From Timaviella obliquedivisa GSE-PSE-MK23-08B (lineage in GTDB: Bacteria > Cyanobacteriota > Cyanobacteriia > Elainellales > Elainellaceae): DNA of 64,000 bases. The stretch is taken from positions 124,001 through 188,000 of the forward strand of contig JAHHII010000004.1 of the NCBI GenBank assembly GCA_019358855.1, in the 5' to 3' direction. The notes under the pieces are model-generated. The model saw nothing but the letters and a program-made list of their open reading frames with translations, did not search any database and had not been told where the DNA came from. Each line of letters starts with the position of its first letter. Within the stretch, counting starts at the first letter, position 1. Positions 1 through 10,248 of this stretch are shown here, piece after piece. The translations under genes were made by a program, and so were the position numbers.

Positions 1-2
1 CG

Positions 3-548
3 CAGCTTCAGATAGCTTTATTGGCTCAGGAACGGGAAATTCAAAATCGGTTAAGTGAGCTAACTCTCAATGCCGACATGGAAACTCCGGAGGGGCGCAG
101 TGAAATGCTAAAGGAATCGGTGCTGGCGTTGTTGCGATCGCCTGAAAACTGGAGTCATATTTACAGCCACTCGCAAGTTGCTAAAGACCGAGACTCAGCA
201 GGTCAGGTTTTCGAGCAGATCTCGATGACAGAACGCAGCAAAGTAAAAGCCGAAACTTTGGTTAACGTCGGTGGTAAAGTCCGTCATCAAGCCCTCAAGA
301 TTTCTAAGGATGCTGATCCGGGTTCTTACATTATTGTGACGCTGCTAGTTGGCACTGAACACGACCAGCCACTGTTTGACAAAGCACAAACTAGCGAAGG
401 TCTGAAAACCGCTTTACAAAACCTGGGAGCAGTTTCTACAGAAGATTTATTGATTTTGGAGCTACTTTGGAATCCTCAAGACTCTAAGGAAAGTTTGACC
501 TATGACGAAATGCTGGAGGCTTACCCTGAGTTGGAGGCGATCGCATAG
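3..548 (+). CDS. DUF1517 family protein, C-terminal part (truncated by window edge)
   Basis: The reading frame is already open at base 3 and runs to the TAG at 546-548, so only the last ~180 residues of a longer protein are present. The visible part opens with an ALLAQEREIQ-type helix, followed by a mixed alpha/beta segment with a GSYIIVTLLVGT strand and an acidic C-terminus (YPELEAIA). This matches my memory of the C-terminal half of cyanobacterial/plastid DUF1517 proteins, which usually carry N-terminal membrane segments (outside this window). Function is unknown. The in-frame TTG at 21 is only an internal codon. The next gene starts 151 bp downstream on the same strand, with no clear terminator between them. 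Confidence 0.7.
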   Translation, partial: QLQIALLAQEREIQNRLSELTLNADMETPEGRSEMLKESVLALLRSPENWSHIYSHSQVAKDRDSAGQVFEQISMTERSKVKAETLVNVGGKVRHQALKISKDADPGSYIIVTLLVGTEHDQPLFDKAQTSEGLKTALQNLGAVSTEDLLILELLWNPQDSKESLTYDEMLEAYPELEAIA

Positions 549-699
549 TAGAAGAGGATAGTCATAATTTGTTAACCCCTACTGGATTATTAGCCGTGAT
601 AAATTTTAGAGGCGTTCAGTCTTTTGGTAGAAACTCCCACCTATATGGCAGTCTAGCCTTTAAACTAAACACTGTAGAACGCTTTGGGGCAGTCAAACT

Positions 700-1179
700 T
701 TGCTAGACGAACAAGCTAAAAAAACAATGCTACGCAAAATTCCGCACGGGCTTTTCGTCTGCGGTGTTAAAGACGGTGAAGAAGTCAATGGCTTTACTGC
801 AAGCTGGGTGATGCAGGCATCTTTTCAGCCGCCTTTAGTGGTGAATTGCGTCAATAAGACTTCTGGCTCCCACGCCATGATTCACTCCAGTCAAGTCTTT
901 GCTCTCAGCGTGTTAGGGGCTGAACAAAAAGACATGGCTCAAAAATTCTTCAAGCCCCAACGTCGAGTAGGCAACAAGTTTGAAGACGTAGAATTTTATA
1001 CGGGTGAGACGGGTTGTCCCATTATTTCCGACTCGTTGGGATATGTAGAATGTCGAGTTGTTGGCACTGTAGAGCATGGTGACCATACAGTATTTGTAGG
1101 GGAAGTCATTGCGGCTGGCGTTCACCGTGAAGGCGACCCGCTACTGCTAGAAAGCACGGGTTGGAACTACGGCGGCTAG
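700..1179 (+). CDS. Flavin reductase-like (flavoredoxin) domain protein
   Basis: A 159-residue single-domain protein of the flavin-reductase/DIM6-NTAB FMN-binding split-barrel type. Visible family features are GLFVCGVKDG, the GFTASWVMQASFQPPLV segment that builds the flavin pocket, SHAMIHSSQVFALSVL, and the terminal GDHTVFVGEV strand. Short stand-alone members bind FMN and reduce it or pass electrons; the partner here is unknown. The start is a TTG at 700 preceded by a GGGG at 686-689. An in-frame ATG at 727 would remove nine residues, but the longer N-terminus (LDEQAKKT) resembles homologues I recall. A dispersed short repeat lies just downstream (1204-1233). Confidence 0.8.
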   Translation: MLDEQAKKTMLRKIPHGLFVCGVKDGEEVNGFTASWVMQASFQPPLVVNCVNKTSGSHAMIHSSQVFALSVLGAEQKDMAQKFFKPQRRVGNKFEDVEFYTGETGCPIISDSLGYVECRVVGTVEHGDHTVFVGEVIAAGVHREGDPLLLESTGWNYGG

Positions 1180-1203
1180 AGAAGCCTAGAATTTTGCCAA
1201 GCG

Positions 1204-1233
1204 TACTGCTTTGCAGATACCGTAGAGATCGCC
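1204..1233 (-). repeat. Dispersed 25-30 bp repeat, copy A
   Basis: On the minus strand this reads as a variant of GCGACCCTTGCGGTATCTGC followed by GAAGCAG. Related copies occur at 15501-15529, 23605-23630, 29969-29990, 37415-37440 and 63950-63976. This copy sits in the spacer after the flavin-reductase gene. Confidence 0.5.
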
Positions 1234-1412
1234 TTTGGGCAAAGTCGTTTTTGATCAGCCCTATTTGCTGCTAGTGAAATATTGGAGCAAATAGAATATT
1301 AATTTCTCAGGAGGATAGGGTTGCCCGTTCGTCCTTATTAGGTTGCCTAATCTAATGCTTTGAAATTGTCGAGTAATCTTACTGCGAAGAATGCGAAGAA
1401 TATTATAAAAAT

Positions 1413-1444
1413 AAAAATCCCCCACCTTACGGCAGGGGATTTTT
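1413..1444 (-). terminator. Rho-independent-type terminator after psaB
   Basis: The arms AAAAATCCCC (1413-1422) and GGGGATTTTT (1435-1444) pair perfectly around a 12-nt loop. It lies 21 bp past the psaB stop, and the minus-strand product ends in a T-rich tract. T/A runs on both sides mean it could also stop plus-strand transcripts from the flavin-reductase gene. Confidence 0.85.
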
Positions 1445-1464
1445 TCATTTACCGATCGAACTGA

Positions 1465-3678
1465 TTAACCGTAACGGCTAGCAGTCGAAGCAATTAGGAA
1501 TGCCGCGTAAGTCAAGATATACCCCACTGTGAAGTGAGCTAAACCAACCACACGACCTTGAACAATCGACATCGCTACAGGCTTGTCCTTCCAACGAACC
1601 AGGTTTGCTAGAGGCGTGCGCTCATGTGCCCAAACGATCGTTTCAATCAACTCTTGCCAGTACCCTCTCCAGGAGATCAGGAACATGAAGCCCGTTGCCC
1701 AAACCAGGTGCCCAAATAGGAACATCCAAGCCCAGACCGCCAGATTGTTCATGCCGTAGGGATTATACCCGTTGATCAGCTGAGCAGAATTAAGCCAGAG
1801 GTAATCGCGGAGCCAGCCCATGATAGTGACAGACGACTCGTTGAACTGAGCGACGTTACCACTCCAGATTGCCAGATGCTTCCAGTGCCAGTAGAAGGTG
1901 ACCCAACCAATGGTATTTAGCATCCAGAACATGGCAAGGTAGAACGAATCCCAGGCTGAGATGTCGCACGTACCACCACGACCAGGACCGTCGCAAGGGA
2001 AGGCGTAGCCGAAGTCTTTTTTATCAGGCATCAGCTTAGAGCCACGAGCATCCAACGCGCCTTTGACCAAAATCAAGGTGGTGGTATGCAGTCCGAGGGC
2101 GATCGCATGGTGAACCAGGAAGTCGCCAGGACCAATCGTCAAGAAGAGCGAGTTTGTGCCGCTGTTGATCGCATCCAACCAGCCAGGTAGCCAAACGTTA
2201 CCGTAGTTGGGAAATGCAGTGTAAGCCACACTCTCAGGATTAGACAGCAGCGTATCAAAACCGTACAGCAGCTTACCGTGAGACGCTTGAATCCACTGTG
2301 CAAACACAGGTTCAATCAAGATTTGCTTCTCAGGAGTTGCAAAGGCTTGCATCACATCGTTGTGGACATAAATCCCCAGCGTGTGGAAGCCCAAGAATAG
2401 AGAGACCCAGCTTAAGTGCGAAATAATCGCTTCTTTATGCTGAAGTACCCGATCCAACACGTTGTTCTTGTTGGCAGCCGTATCATAATCTCGTACCAAG
2501 AAGATGGCACCATGAGCGAATGCCCCAACCATGATAAAGCCAGCAATGTACTGGTGGTGGGTGTAAAGCGCCGCACTCGTGGTGTAATCCTTAGCAATGA
2601 AGGCATAAGGAGGCATCGCGTACATATGCTGTGCCACCAAAGAGGTAACAACGCCTAATGCAGCCAATGCAAACGCCAGTTGGAAGTGAAGCGAGTTGTT
2701 CATAGTGTCGTATAGACCCTTATGACCTTCGCCTAAGCCACCTTTGGGGGGTTTGTGAGCAGCCAAGATTTCCTTGATGCTGTGACCGATTCCAAAGTTG
2801 GTGCGGTACATATGTCCCGCAATGATGAAGATGACTGCGATCGCCAAGTGGTGATGCGCAATATCGGTCAACCACAACGACTCAGTTTGAGGATGGAAGC
2901 CACCCAAGAACGTAAGCATCGCAGTTCCCGCACCTGTAGCCGAACCAAAGATGTGATCCGCTGTGTCGGGGTCAGCGGCGTAAACGCCCCAGTTACCCGT
3001 AAAGAACGGAGCCAATCCAGCTGGGTGAGGCTTCACTGCTAAGAAGTTGTCCCAGCCCACATGGATACCGCGAGATTCGGGAATTGCCACGTGTACCATG
3101 TGCCCCGTCCAAGCCAAAGAGCTAACGCCGAACAGACCAGCCAAGTGGTGGTTAAGGCGAGACTCAGCATTCTTGAACCAAGACAAACTGGGGCGGAACT
3201 TGGGCTGAAGGTGGAGCCAACCTGCGAACAGGAAGACCGCCGACAGAATCAGCAGGAAGACAGAACCCGTATAGAGTTCGCCGTTGCTACGCATCCCAAT
3301 GGTGTACCACCAGTGGTACACACCAGAGTAAGCAATGTTTACGGGACCAGAAGCACCAGCCCGTGTAAAAGCATCAACCGCAGCTTGACCGAAGTGAGGA
3401 TCCCAGATCGCATGGGCGATCGGACGAACATTCAGCGGATCTTTAACCCACTGTTCAAAGTTACCTTGCCAGGCGACGTGGAACAGGTTGCCCGATGTCC
3501 ATAAGAAGATGATTGCCAGGTGACCGAAGTGGGAAGCAAAAATCTTTTGGTAAAGGTTTTCTTCCGTCATCCCGTCGTGGCTTTCAAAGTCATGGGCGGT
3601 GGCAATCCCGTACCAGAGCCGACGTGTAGTCGGATCCTGAGCCAAACCCTGGCTAAATTTTGGGAATTTTGTTGCCAT
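1465..3678 (-). CDS. psaB: Photosystem I P700 apoprotein A2 (PsaB)
   Basis: 737 residues, the usual length for PsaB. PsaB pairs with PsaA to form the photosystem I reaction-centre heterodimer in thylakoid membranes, binding P700, antenna chlorophylls, phylloquinone and the shared 4Fe-4S cluster FX. The diagnostic FX loop [12 protein letters not shown], with its two cluster cysteines, is present near residue 560. Many His-rich transmembrane helices carry chlorophyll ligands ([35 protein letters not shown]). The N-terminus [20 protein letters not shown] is canonical and fixes the start. It lies 10 bp downstream of the psaA stop, so it is surely co-transcribed. A terminator follows at 1413-1444. 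Confidence 0.99.
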   Translation of the reverse strand: MATKFPKFSQGLAQDPTTRRLWYGIATAHDFESHDGMTEENLYQKIFASHFGHLAIIFLWTSGNLFHVAWQGNFEQWVKDPLNVRPIAHAIWDPHFGQAAVDAFTRAGASGPVNIAYSGVYHWWYTIGMRSNGELYTGSVFLLILSAVFLFAGWLHLQPKFRPSLSWFKNAESRLNHHLAGLFGVSSLAWTGHMVHVAIPESRGIHVGWDNFLAVKPHPAGLAPFFTGNWGVYAADPDTADHIFGSATGAGTAMLTFLGGFHPQTESLWLTDIAHHHLAIAVIFIIAGHMYRTNFGIGHSIKEILAAHKPPKGGLGEGHKGLYDTMNNSLHFQLAFALAALGVVTSLVAQHMYAMPPYAFIAKDYTTSAALYTHHQYIAGFIMVGAFAHGAIFLVRDYDTAANKNNVLDRVLQHKEAIISHLSWVSLFLGFHTLGIYVHNDVMQAFATPEKQILIEPVFAQWIQASHGKLLYGFDTLLSNPESVAYTAFPNYGNVWLPGWLDAINSGTNSLFLTIGPGDFLVHHAIALGLHTTTLILVKGALDARGSKLMPDKKDFGYAFPCDGPGRGGTCDISAWDSFYLAMFWMLNTIGWVTFYWHWKHLAIWSGNVAQFNESSVTIMGWLRDYLWLNSAQLINGYNPYGMNNLAVWAWMFLFGHLVWATGFMFLISWRGYWQELIETIVWAHERTPLANLVRWKDKPVAMSIVQGRVVGLAHFTVGYILTYAAFLIASTASRYG

Positions 3679-3688
3679 AATTCTTCAA

Positions 3689-5950
3689 TTAACCGCTTAT
3701 TGCAATGATTCGAGCCAGGAAGAATGCCCAGGTTGTAACAATTCCTCCAAGGAGGTAATGAGCAACTCCAACAGCACGACCCTGAATAATGCTCAGAGCG
3801 CGAGGCTGAATTGCAGGAGCAACTCTCAACTTGCTGTGTGCCCAGACGATGGATTCAATCAGCTCTTGCCAGTAGCCGCGACCACTAAACAGGAACATGA
3901 GGCTGAATGCCCAGACAAAGTGAGCGCCTAAGAACAGCAAGCCGTAAGCCGACAATGCCGAACCGTAGGAACCAATCACCTGAGACGCTTGCGCCCACAA
4001 GAAGTCGCGCAACCAACCATTAATAGTGGTTGCACTAGCCGCAAAGTTACCGCCTGTCAGGTGGGAGATAGAACCGTCTGGAGAAACCGTACCCCATACA
4101 TCTGACTGCATCTTCCAACTGAAGTGGAAAATCACAATTGAGATGGAGTTGTACATCCAGAACAGACCCAGGAAGACATGATCCCAACCAGAAACCTGGC
4201 AGGTGCCGCCCCGACCGGGCCCATCGCAAGGAAAGCGGAAGCCCAAGTTGGCTTTATCTGGAATTAGACGTGAGCTACGAGCGTAAAGAACGCCCTTCAA
4301 CAGAATCAGCACGGTGACGTGGATTGTGAAGGCGTGAATGTGGTGAACCATGAAGTCTGCCGTGCCTAGAGCGATCGGCATCATGGCGATTTTTCCACCT
4401 ACTGCTGCAACACCACCGCCAAAAGCAAGGCTTGCAGGGCCCATCGCGTTTGGAGCCGTAGATCCAGGAGCGAGGGTATGGATATTTTGAATCCACTGGG
4501 CAAACACGGGCTGAAGTTGAATCGCTGTGTCAGAGAACATGTCTTGAGGGCGACCCAATGCCTGCATCGTGTCGTTGTGAACGTAGAGACCAAAGCTATG
4601 GAAGCCCAGGAAAATACAGACCCAGTTGAGGTGAGAGATGATGGCATCCCGATGACGCAGAACCCGATCCAACAAGTTATTCACATTCTTGGCAGGGTCG
4701 TAGTCACGCACCATAAAGATGGCACCGTGAGCACCCGCTCCAACAATCAGGAATCCGCCGATCCACATATGGTGAGTGAATATCGAAATCTGAGTGGGGT
4801 AGTCGGTTGCAAGGTAGGGATAGGGAGGCATCGAATACATGTGCTGCGCCACAATAATTGTCAACGAACCCAGTAGAGCCAGGTTGATGGACAATTGAGC
4901 GTGCCAGGAAGTCGTCAGAATCTCGTAGAGACCTGTGTGACCTTCACCTGTGAAAGGCCCTTTGTGACCTTCCAAGATTTGCTTCATGCTGTGACCAATG
5001 CCCCAGTTGGTGCGGTACATGTGACCTGCAATGATAAACAGAACCGCGATCGCCAAGTGATGATGCGCCGAATCTGATAGCCATAGACCACCCGTTACTG
5101 GGTTTAAGCCACCCTTAAAGGTGAGAAAGTCAGAATACTCTGCCCAATTCAGCGTGAAGAATGGCGTTAGCCCCTTCGCGAAGCTGGGATAGAGATCCAC
5201 CATTTTACTGGAGTCGAGGATGAACTCGTGGGGCAAAGGAATATCCTTCGGTGCCACACCAGCATCTAACAACTTATTAATAGGAAGTGCAACGTGGATT
5301 TGGTGACCTGCCCAACTTAGAGAACCCAAACCTAGCAATCCTGCCAGGTGGTGGTTCATCATTGATTCCACATTCTGGAACCACTCTAACTTAGGAGCAG
5401 CCTTGTGATAGTGGAACCAGCCTGCAAATAGCATCAGAGCCGCCATTACCAAACCGCCGATCGCGGTGCAGTAAAGCTGGAACTCGTTGGTAATACCAGC
5501 AGCACGCCAGAGTTGGAAGAAACCAGAGGTAATTTGAATACCGTGGAAACCGCCGCCAACATCAGCATTCAAGATCTCTTGACCCACAATCGGCCAAACC
5601 ACCTGAGCACTCGGTTTGATGTGCAGGGGATCAGCCAGCCAAGCAGAATAATTAGAAAATTTTGCACCATGAAAATACATGCCGCTTAACCAGACGAACA
5701 CAACAGCCAGGTGACCGAAGTGTGCGCTGAAAATTTTGCGAGATATATCTTCTAGATCGCTAGTGTGACTATCAAAGTCGTGAGCGTCAGCATGAAGGTT
5801 CCAGATCCAAGTTGTAGTCTTAGGACCCTTTGACAAGGTGCGATCGAAGTGACCAGGTTGTGACCACTTCTCAAAAGAAGTAGGCACTGGGTCTCTGTCA
5901 ACCACAACTTTTACCTTCTTTGCATCCCGCTCCCGTGGGGTAGTTGTCAT
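3689..5950 (-). CDS. psaA: Photosystem I P700 apoprotein A1 (PsaA)
   Basis: 753 residues from the ATG at 5950 ([18 protein letters not shown]), the standard PsaA N-terminus. The open frame extends 18 codons further upstream, but AGAGGAGAG just before 5950 is a strong ribosome-binding site and favours the shorter start. PsaA binds P700 and the photosystem I electron-transfer cofactors; the FX loop [12 protein letters not shown] is visible, as are [19 protein letters not shown] near the N-terminus and [20 protein letters not shown]. It is first in the psaA-psaB operon. The leader region upstream is long (about 620 bp to the divergent gene). Confidence 0.99.
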   Translation of the reverse strand: MTTTPRERDAKKVKVVVDRDPVPTSFEKWSQPGHFDRTLSKGPKTTTWIWNLHADAHDFDSHTSDLEDISRKIFSAHFGHLAVVFVWLSGMYFHGAKFSNYSAWLADPLHIKPSAQVVWPIVGQEILNADVGGGFHGIQITSGFFQLWRAAGITNEFQLYCTAIGGLVMAALMLFAGWFHYHKAAPKLEWFQNVESMMNHHLAGLLGLGSLSWAGHQIHVALPINKLLDAGVAPKDIPLPHEFILDSSKMVDLYPSFAKGLTPFFTLNWAEYSDFLTFKGGLNPVTGGLWLSDSAHHHLAIAVLFIIAGHMYRTNWGIGHSMKQILEGHKGPFTGEGHTGLYEILTTSWHAQLSINLALLGSLTIIVAQHMYSMPPYPYLATDYPTQISIFTHHMWIGGFLIVGAGAHGAIFMVRDYDPAKNVNNLLDRVLRHRDAIISHLNWVCIFLGFHSFGLYVHNDTMQALGRPQDMFSDTAIQLQPVFAQWIQNIHTLAPGSTAPNAMGPASLAFGGGVAAVGGKIAMMPIALGTADFMVHHIHAFTIHVTVLILLKGVLYARSSRLIPDKANLGFRFPCDGPGRGGTCQVSGWDHVFLGLFWMYNSISIVIFHFSWKMQSDVWGTVSPDGSISHLTGGNFAASATTINGWLRDFLWAQASQVIGSYGSALSAYGLLFLGAHFVWAFSLMFLFSGRGYWQELIESIVWAHSKLRVAPAIQPRALSIIQGRAVGVAHYLLGGIVTTWAFFLARIIAISG

Positions 5951-6569
5951 TCGAGACTCTCCTCTCTTTAGACAAGGAAACGAGTAAATTGTCCTCAATC
6001 TCAAGCCTGCGCCGAGACAACAACGTCATGGGCAACAACTTCCTTCCTCCTGATTCAGGGCAAAACCCTTAGTCAGTACAGCCAGACGTGAAAACCTAAT
6101 GGGAGCGTCATAGTAGGTCTTGAAAAACGCCGTAACCTGTAAGAAGGAACCAGATCAATTTTCAGAGTGAATCTGAAATCAAAGGCTGGTGACTTGGATG
6201 GGTATGGTCAGCATTATAGGGCTGGAATCTCAACCTTTTGAGGGATAGTTAACAATAATTCAAATTGAAAAACCCTTTGTGTAGCGGACTTTGGCATGCT
6301 ATACCAGTAAACAATAGGCTTAACATTTAAGTTTCTTTACGAATTGAAAATATTAAGTAACACCTATAGAGATTTTTGTAGAGAACGATTGAAACCCTCT
6401 AGGGTTTGTAAAGTCTAAATTTTTTTGCCGACTTAGGTTCTTTACTAACGCTCTGTTTGGCGATCGAAAGGCGATCGAAATCCTAGCAACATCGCAAGAT
6501 GGGTTGCTTTATCCGATATAGTTCTGAGCAGGCTTGTTTCGGTTGTAGCTCACTCAGGAGTGTTGGGAC
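5951..6569. promoter_or_regulatory. psaA leader/promoter region shared with a divergent lipoprotein gene
   Basis: This 619-bp spacer holds no credible gene. On the minus strand a perfect TATAAT lies at 6218-6213, which would give a psaA leader of about 255 nt; no good -35 box is seen at the expected distance. A small inverted repeat AAACCC-TCTA-GGGTTT sits at 6392-6407, and two GGCGATCGAAA-type half HIP1 sites occur near 6460-6480. CAGGAG at 6555-6560 is the ribosome-binding site of the plus-strand gene. Long, light-regulated leaders are known for psaAB in other cyanobacteria. I did not find a convincing HLR1 (RpaB) direct repeat. Confidence 0.45.
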
Positions 6570-8300
6570 GTGTTGAGGAAAAATTGGCAGTACTTAACAA
6601 AAAGGCTAGTCGCTTCTATGCTGGCAGCCGCTTTAACAATCGGATTATTAAGCTGTAGTCAGCCCAACGCCAAAAGCTCATTTCGGCGACCTGGCATTGG
6701 GGGCAGCAAAATGGCAGAAGTTGCTCCCCCACCAATTATTCAGGAATTGCGACGGGAGCTAGATATTTATCAGCCCCAAGTCAAAATTCTCAGTCCCAAT
6801 GCTGATGAAGTGCTGCAAGACACAAAAGTTTCTGTGCGCTTGCAAGTTCAGGATCTGCCGACCTTTCAAAATGAAGCATTGGAACTAGGCCCGCACCTTC
6901 ATTTAATGTTGGATAACCAGCCTTACGGAGCAGTGTACGACCCCAAACAGCCCATTGTCTTCGACAACCTAGAACCTGGAACTCATACAATCCGAGTGTT
7001 TGCCGCAAGTCCTTGGGATGAGAGCTTTAAAAACGAAGGCGCATATGCCCAAACGACCTTTCACCTCTTTACTAAAACGCCAGAAAATAAACCCGATCTA
7101 TCGAAACCTCTCTTAACTTACAGTCGTCCTAAAGAAAGCTATGGGGCAGAACCAATTCTGTTGGACTTTTACATTTCTAATGTGCCGTTGCACTTAGTTG
7201 CTCAAGAAGACGAAGAGGATGATATTCCTGATTGGCGAATTCGTTGCACAGTTAATGGCGAAAGCTTTATCTTCGATCGCTGGGAACCCATCTACCTTAA
7301 GGGGCTAAAACCTGGCAAGAACTGGATACAGATGGAGCTATTGGATGATCAGGGCAATCCCTTTCCTAATGCTTTTAACAACACGGTGCGTCTAATTAAT
7401 TATCAACCTGGTGGTCAAGATGCCCTTTCAAAGCTGACTCGTGGAGAGATTTCTGGGACGATCGCCCGTAGCATTATTGATCCAAACTACGAGCCGCCCG
7501 TACTAGAGCTAGAACCAATTGAAAAAACTGAGGAGCCATCCTCTGAACTTCTCCCTCAAAAAACTGAGGAGAATTTTAACAAGACTGAAGAGAAGCCTGA
7601 CGTTGCACCTGCTGAGGAAGACATTAAGACATCGCCTGTTGAAGAAGTCCGTCCTGTCCCCGTACAGCCTATTAAAGTGCAGCCTATTCCTGTACAGCCT
7701 AGAGTTAAAAAACCGCTTGACCCTCCTGTCGTTGACCCTCCTAGAGTTGAGCCGTCAATTGTAGAAGAAGTTCCACCTTCGATAGAACCCGTTCTCACCG
7801 CGCCCAAGCGACCCGTTCCAGTGAAAGAGCAACCGATCGAAGAATTACTGATCGCCCCACCTGAAGAGCAAGCCCCATCTCTTATTGTTGTGCCGAGAGA
7901 AGCTGTCGCACCTAAAGCGATCGCCCCTCAAAAACCTGCTGCACCCCAACCGATCATCATCATAGAACCTGTGGAACCAGTCAATTCTCCTGAACCCCGC
8001 AGTTCGGAAGAAGTTCGTCAACGGGCGATGGAGAAAGTTGACGCAGCAGCCGAAAAACTGGATGACACGCTGGATGCTCTGCGAGAGCGATCGGGACAAG
8101 TAAGCCAGGACACTCAAGAGTTCTTCAAGCGTTTCCGCAAAGCCCCAGAGGTTTCTGAAGAGCAAAAACGAACGAAAGGACTTCTAAATCGTTTTCAGCA
8201 GCCTGTCGGGAAGATGAGTGACTTCCCTGGAAAGTCCTCTGAACGGTTACAAGATTCGGCAGATCTTTTGACCCCTGAGTTAGAGCCAGTTAACCCTTAA
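6570..8300 (+). CDS. Proline-rich predicted lipoprotein with Ig-like N-terminal domains
   Basis: 576 residues from a GTG with CAGGAG nine bases upstream. A basic n-region and hydrophobic stretch end in a lipobox LLSC (Cys29), so export and lipidation are predicted. Residues ~50-290 contain two beta-rich segments with Ig-like wording (VKILSPNADEVLQDTKVSVRLQV; LEPGTHTIRVFAASPWDESF). Residues ~310-450 are very rich in Pro, Val and Glu, like a spacer across the periplasm or wall. Residues ~465-576 look helical and charged (RQRAMEKVDAAAEKLDDTLD). I recognise it only as a conserved cyanobacterial protein of unknown function. It is divergent from psaA and 36 bp upstream of the ictB-like gene, probably in one operon. 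Confidence 0.7.
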   Translation: MLRKNWQYLTKRLVASMLAAALTIGLLSCSQPNAKSSFRRPGIGGSKMAEVAPPPIIQELRRELDIYQPQVKILSPNADEVLQDTKVSVRLQVQDLPTFQNEALELGPHLHLMLDNQPYGAVYDPKQPIVFDNLEPGTHTIRVFAASPWDESFKNEGAYAQTTFHLFTKTPENKPDLSKPLLTYSRPKESYGAEPILLDFYISNVPLHLVAQEDEEDDIPDWRIRCTVNGESFIFDRWEPIYLKGLKPGKNWIQMELLDDQGNPFPNAFNNTVRLINYQPGGQDALSKLTRGEISGTIARSIIDPNYEPPVLELEPIEKTEEPSSELLPQKTEENFNKTEEKPDVAPAEEDIKTSPVEEVRPVPVQPIKVQPIPVQPRVKKPLDPPVVDPPRVEPSIVEEVPPSIEPVLTAPKRPVPVKEQPIEELLIAPPEEQAPSLIVVPREAVAPKAIAPQKPAAPQPIIIIEPVEPVNSPEPRSSEEVRQRAMEKVDAAAEKLDDTLDALRERSGQVSQDTQEFFKRFRKAPEVSEEQKRTKGLLNRFQQPVGKMSDFPGKSSERLQDSADLLTPELEPVNP

Positions 8301-8336
8301 TCCAATATCTAAGAACCCAAAATTACCGATCGCACT

Positions 8337-9761
8337 ATGAATGATGTTCTACAACGAATCATTGGGGGTTGGAGCCACCTCTCTCTAGTCAACCTGGCTT
8401 TAAAGCCCTGGGGAGAGTCGAGCTACTTGCATCGAGGGATTGGCTCGCTGCGAAGTTGGCGGCAAGGGAGTTGGTTTTTACGGTGGGCTGATTCCGTTGG
8501 GGCAGGGTTAGCGATCGCCATTTTTGTAACGGCTCCCTTTGTTCCTACTCCTCTCATTGGGCTACTCCTCATTGCCTGTGCCGGATATTGGGCATTATTG
8601 ACCTTATCAGACGATGCCGAGGCGGGCAGCGGTATTACGCCAGTGCACTTGCTCATCGCTTTGTACTGGTGGATTGCGACAGTTGCAACTGGGCTTTCAC
8701 CTGTGCGATCGGCGGCTATTGAAGGCTGGACAAAGCTAACGTTATACGTGCTGCTATTTGCTTTGATGGCACGAGTTTTGCGATCGCCCCGTCTCCGCTC
8801 TACCCTAATTAGTGTTTACTTACTGGTGGCGCTGGTGGTCAGTGTGGCGGGGATGCGGCAATGGATTTTTGGTGCGGCTGCCCTCGCTACGTGGGTTGAT
8901 CCTGAATCGACGCTGGCAGGAACCACCCGCGTTTACAGTTTCTTAGGAAATCCCAACCTTCTAGCCGCTTATCTCTTACCTGCGGCTGTGTTTAGTGCCG
9001 CCGCAGTCTTTGCTTGGAAGAGTTGGATACCCAAAGCTTTAGCGATTTTAATGTGGGGCATTAACTCTACCTGCCTCATCCTTACCTTTAGCCGAGGCGG
9101 ATGGATTGGGTTTGTGTTGGCAGGGTTTGTGTTTGTCATGCTGCTAGTACATTGGTTTAGCATTTACTTACCCCGTTTTTGGCAAATTTGGGCGTTGCCC
9201 ATTGTTTTAGGAGCAACAGCGGCTTTGTTGGTTGTGGCAGTTGTGGCAGTCGATCCCTTGCGCGATCGCGTTGCCAGTATGTTTAGCGGGCGCGACGATA
9301 GCAGTAATAACTTCCGCATCAACGTTTGGATGGCAGTTATTGAGATGGTGAAAGACCGTCCTGTGCTAGGAATTGGACCAGGTAATGATGCTTTTAACCA
9401 GGTCTATCCTAAGTATCAACAAGCTGGATATACCGCCCTTAGCGCTTACTCTGTTGTTCTAGAAATTTTGGTAGAGACAGGCTTTGTGGGGTTAAGCTGC
9501 TTTTTGTGGATTCTGGTGGTGACTCTGACTCAGGGTTGGATGCAAATTCAAAGATTGCGCCAAGCTGCGAGTCGAGAGGGATTCTGGCTCATGGCAGCGA
9601 TCGCGACGATGGTCGGAATGGTGGGGCACGGCATGTTCGATACAGTCTGGTATCGTCCTCAAGTCAGCACATTATGGTGGCTCATGCTGGCTTTAGTGAC
9701 AAGCTATCATCAGTCACGGGTTGCCCCTTCAGAGCAAGCTGCCTTAACTGAAGCCACTTAG
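8337..9761 (+). CDS. ictB: IctB-family membrane protein (O-antigen ligase-like)
   Basis: 474 residues with about ten hydrophobic segments. The N-terminus (NLALKPWGESSYLHRGIGSLRSWR) and the following APFVPTPLIGLLLIA helix match the cyanobacterial IctB family. The central part has the Wzy_C/O-antigen-ligase signature region (TRVYSFLGNPNLLAAYLLPA, then a periplasmic loop with FRINVWMAVIEMVKDRPVLG). IctB was named as a putative inorganic carbon transporter, but direct transport activity is disputed and the fold suggests ligase or polymerase chemistry on glycans. It follows the proline-rich lipoprotein gene by 36 bp. Confidence 0.85.
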   Translation: MNDVLQRIIGGWSHLSLVNLALKPWGESSYLHRGIGSLRSWRQGSWFLRWADSVGAGLAIAIFVTAPFVPTPLIGLLLIACAGYWALLTLSDDAEAGSGITPVHLLIALYWWIATVATGLSPVRSAAIEGWTKLTLYVLLFALMARVLRSPRLRSTLISVYLLVALVVSVAGMRQWIFGAAALATWVDPESTLAGTTRVYSFLGNPNLLAAYLLPAAVFSAAAVFAWKSWIPKALAILMWGINSTCLILTFSRGGWIGFVLAGFVFVMLLVHWFSIYLPRFWQIWALPIVLGATAALLVVAVVAVDPLRDRVASMFSGRDDSSNNFRINVWMAVIEMVKDRPVLGIGPGNDAFNQVYPKYQQAGYTALSAYSVVLEILVETGFVGLSCFLWILVVTLTQGWMQIQRLRQAASREGFWLMAAIATMVGMVGHGMFDTVWYRPQVSTLWWLMLALVTSYHQSRVAPSEQAALTEAT

Positions 9762-9792
9762 CACTAAGTCACTTAGCACAAAAAATTAACAC

Positions 9793-9821
9793 AAAAAAGG
9801 GACGCAGCTTGCCGCACCCCT
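9793..9821 (-). terminator. Rho-independent terminator after the yggT-like gene
   Basis: On the minus strand AGGGGTGCGGC and GCTGCGTCCCT pair over eleven positions (three G-U wobbles) around an AA turn, followed at once by six T residues. It sits ~20 bp past the stop of the YggT gene. The plus-strand copy has no T tract, so the signal is directional. Confidence 0.8.
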
Positions 9822-9843
9822 AAAAACTTAGTCCTGAGCTAAC

Positions 9844-10122
9844 TTATAGCCCTGCTGAAACCAAGCCACCGAGAAGACCCGGAATAATTCCTGAAACAAC
9901 TTGCAATAGCAGGATTGCCAGCATAGGGGAAAAATCCATTCCTCCCAAGGGCGGAATAATAGAACGAAACAGGTTGAGGTAAGGATCAGTAATTTGACTT
10001 AACCAAGAAAAAGGAGGGGTAGACCAGTCAACAGTAGGAAACCAAGTCAGCAGAATCCGGATGATCAGCAGGACGATGTAGATCTGGAGGAATTGGGCGA
10101 GTGAACTGGCAATTAAATACAT
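9844..10122 (-). CDS. YggT family membrane protein (Ycf19-like)
   Basis: 92 residues with two transmembrane helices (LAQFLQIYIVLLIIRILLTWF and MLAILLLQVVSGIIPGLLGG) separated by a loop with PFSWLSQITDPYLNLFRSIIPP. That loop is the hallmark of the YggT/Ycf19 family. Plastid and cyanobacterial members have been linked to thylakoid or nucleoid organisation, and bacterial YggT to osmotic tolerance; the molecular activity is not settled. Its own terminator follows at 9793-9821. The gene upstream on the same strand (cruG) stops 126 bp away. Confidence 0.88.
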   Translation of the reverse strand: MYLIASSLAQFLQIYIVLLIIRILLTWFPTVDWSTPPFSWLSQITDPYLNLFRSIIPPLGGMDFSPMLAILLLQVVSGIIPGLLGGLVSAGL

Positions 10123-10248
10123 AAACCTAATCCTTGGTGCATTATTCCTGAATATTTAGAATATCAATTCTGAATATGACTTAGCACTTAGTTTAGCTTA
10201 TCTGACCAAATTCACTATTTTCTCAATTCTTATCTGCTTAGAATCCCT

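Noticed and set aside
2416-3708. Several plus-strand open frames opposite psaB
   Set aside because: They are antisense shadows of a highly conserved coding sequence and have no family-like protein sequence or ribosome-binding sites.
5951-6569. HLR1 (RpaB) binding site in the psaA leader
   Set aside because: TTAC-type half sites occur (for example near 6131-6145), but never as two TTACA copies at the required ten-base spacing.
7519-8165. Open frames overlapping the proline-rich lipoprotein gene on both strands
   Set aside because: Low-complexity Leu/Lys/Arg- or Gly/Thr/Ser-rich translations that follow from the repetitive Pro/Val/Glu codons of the real gene.
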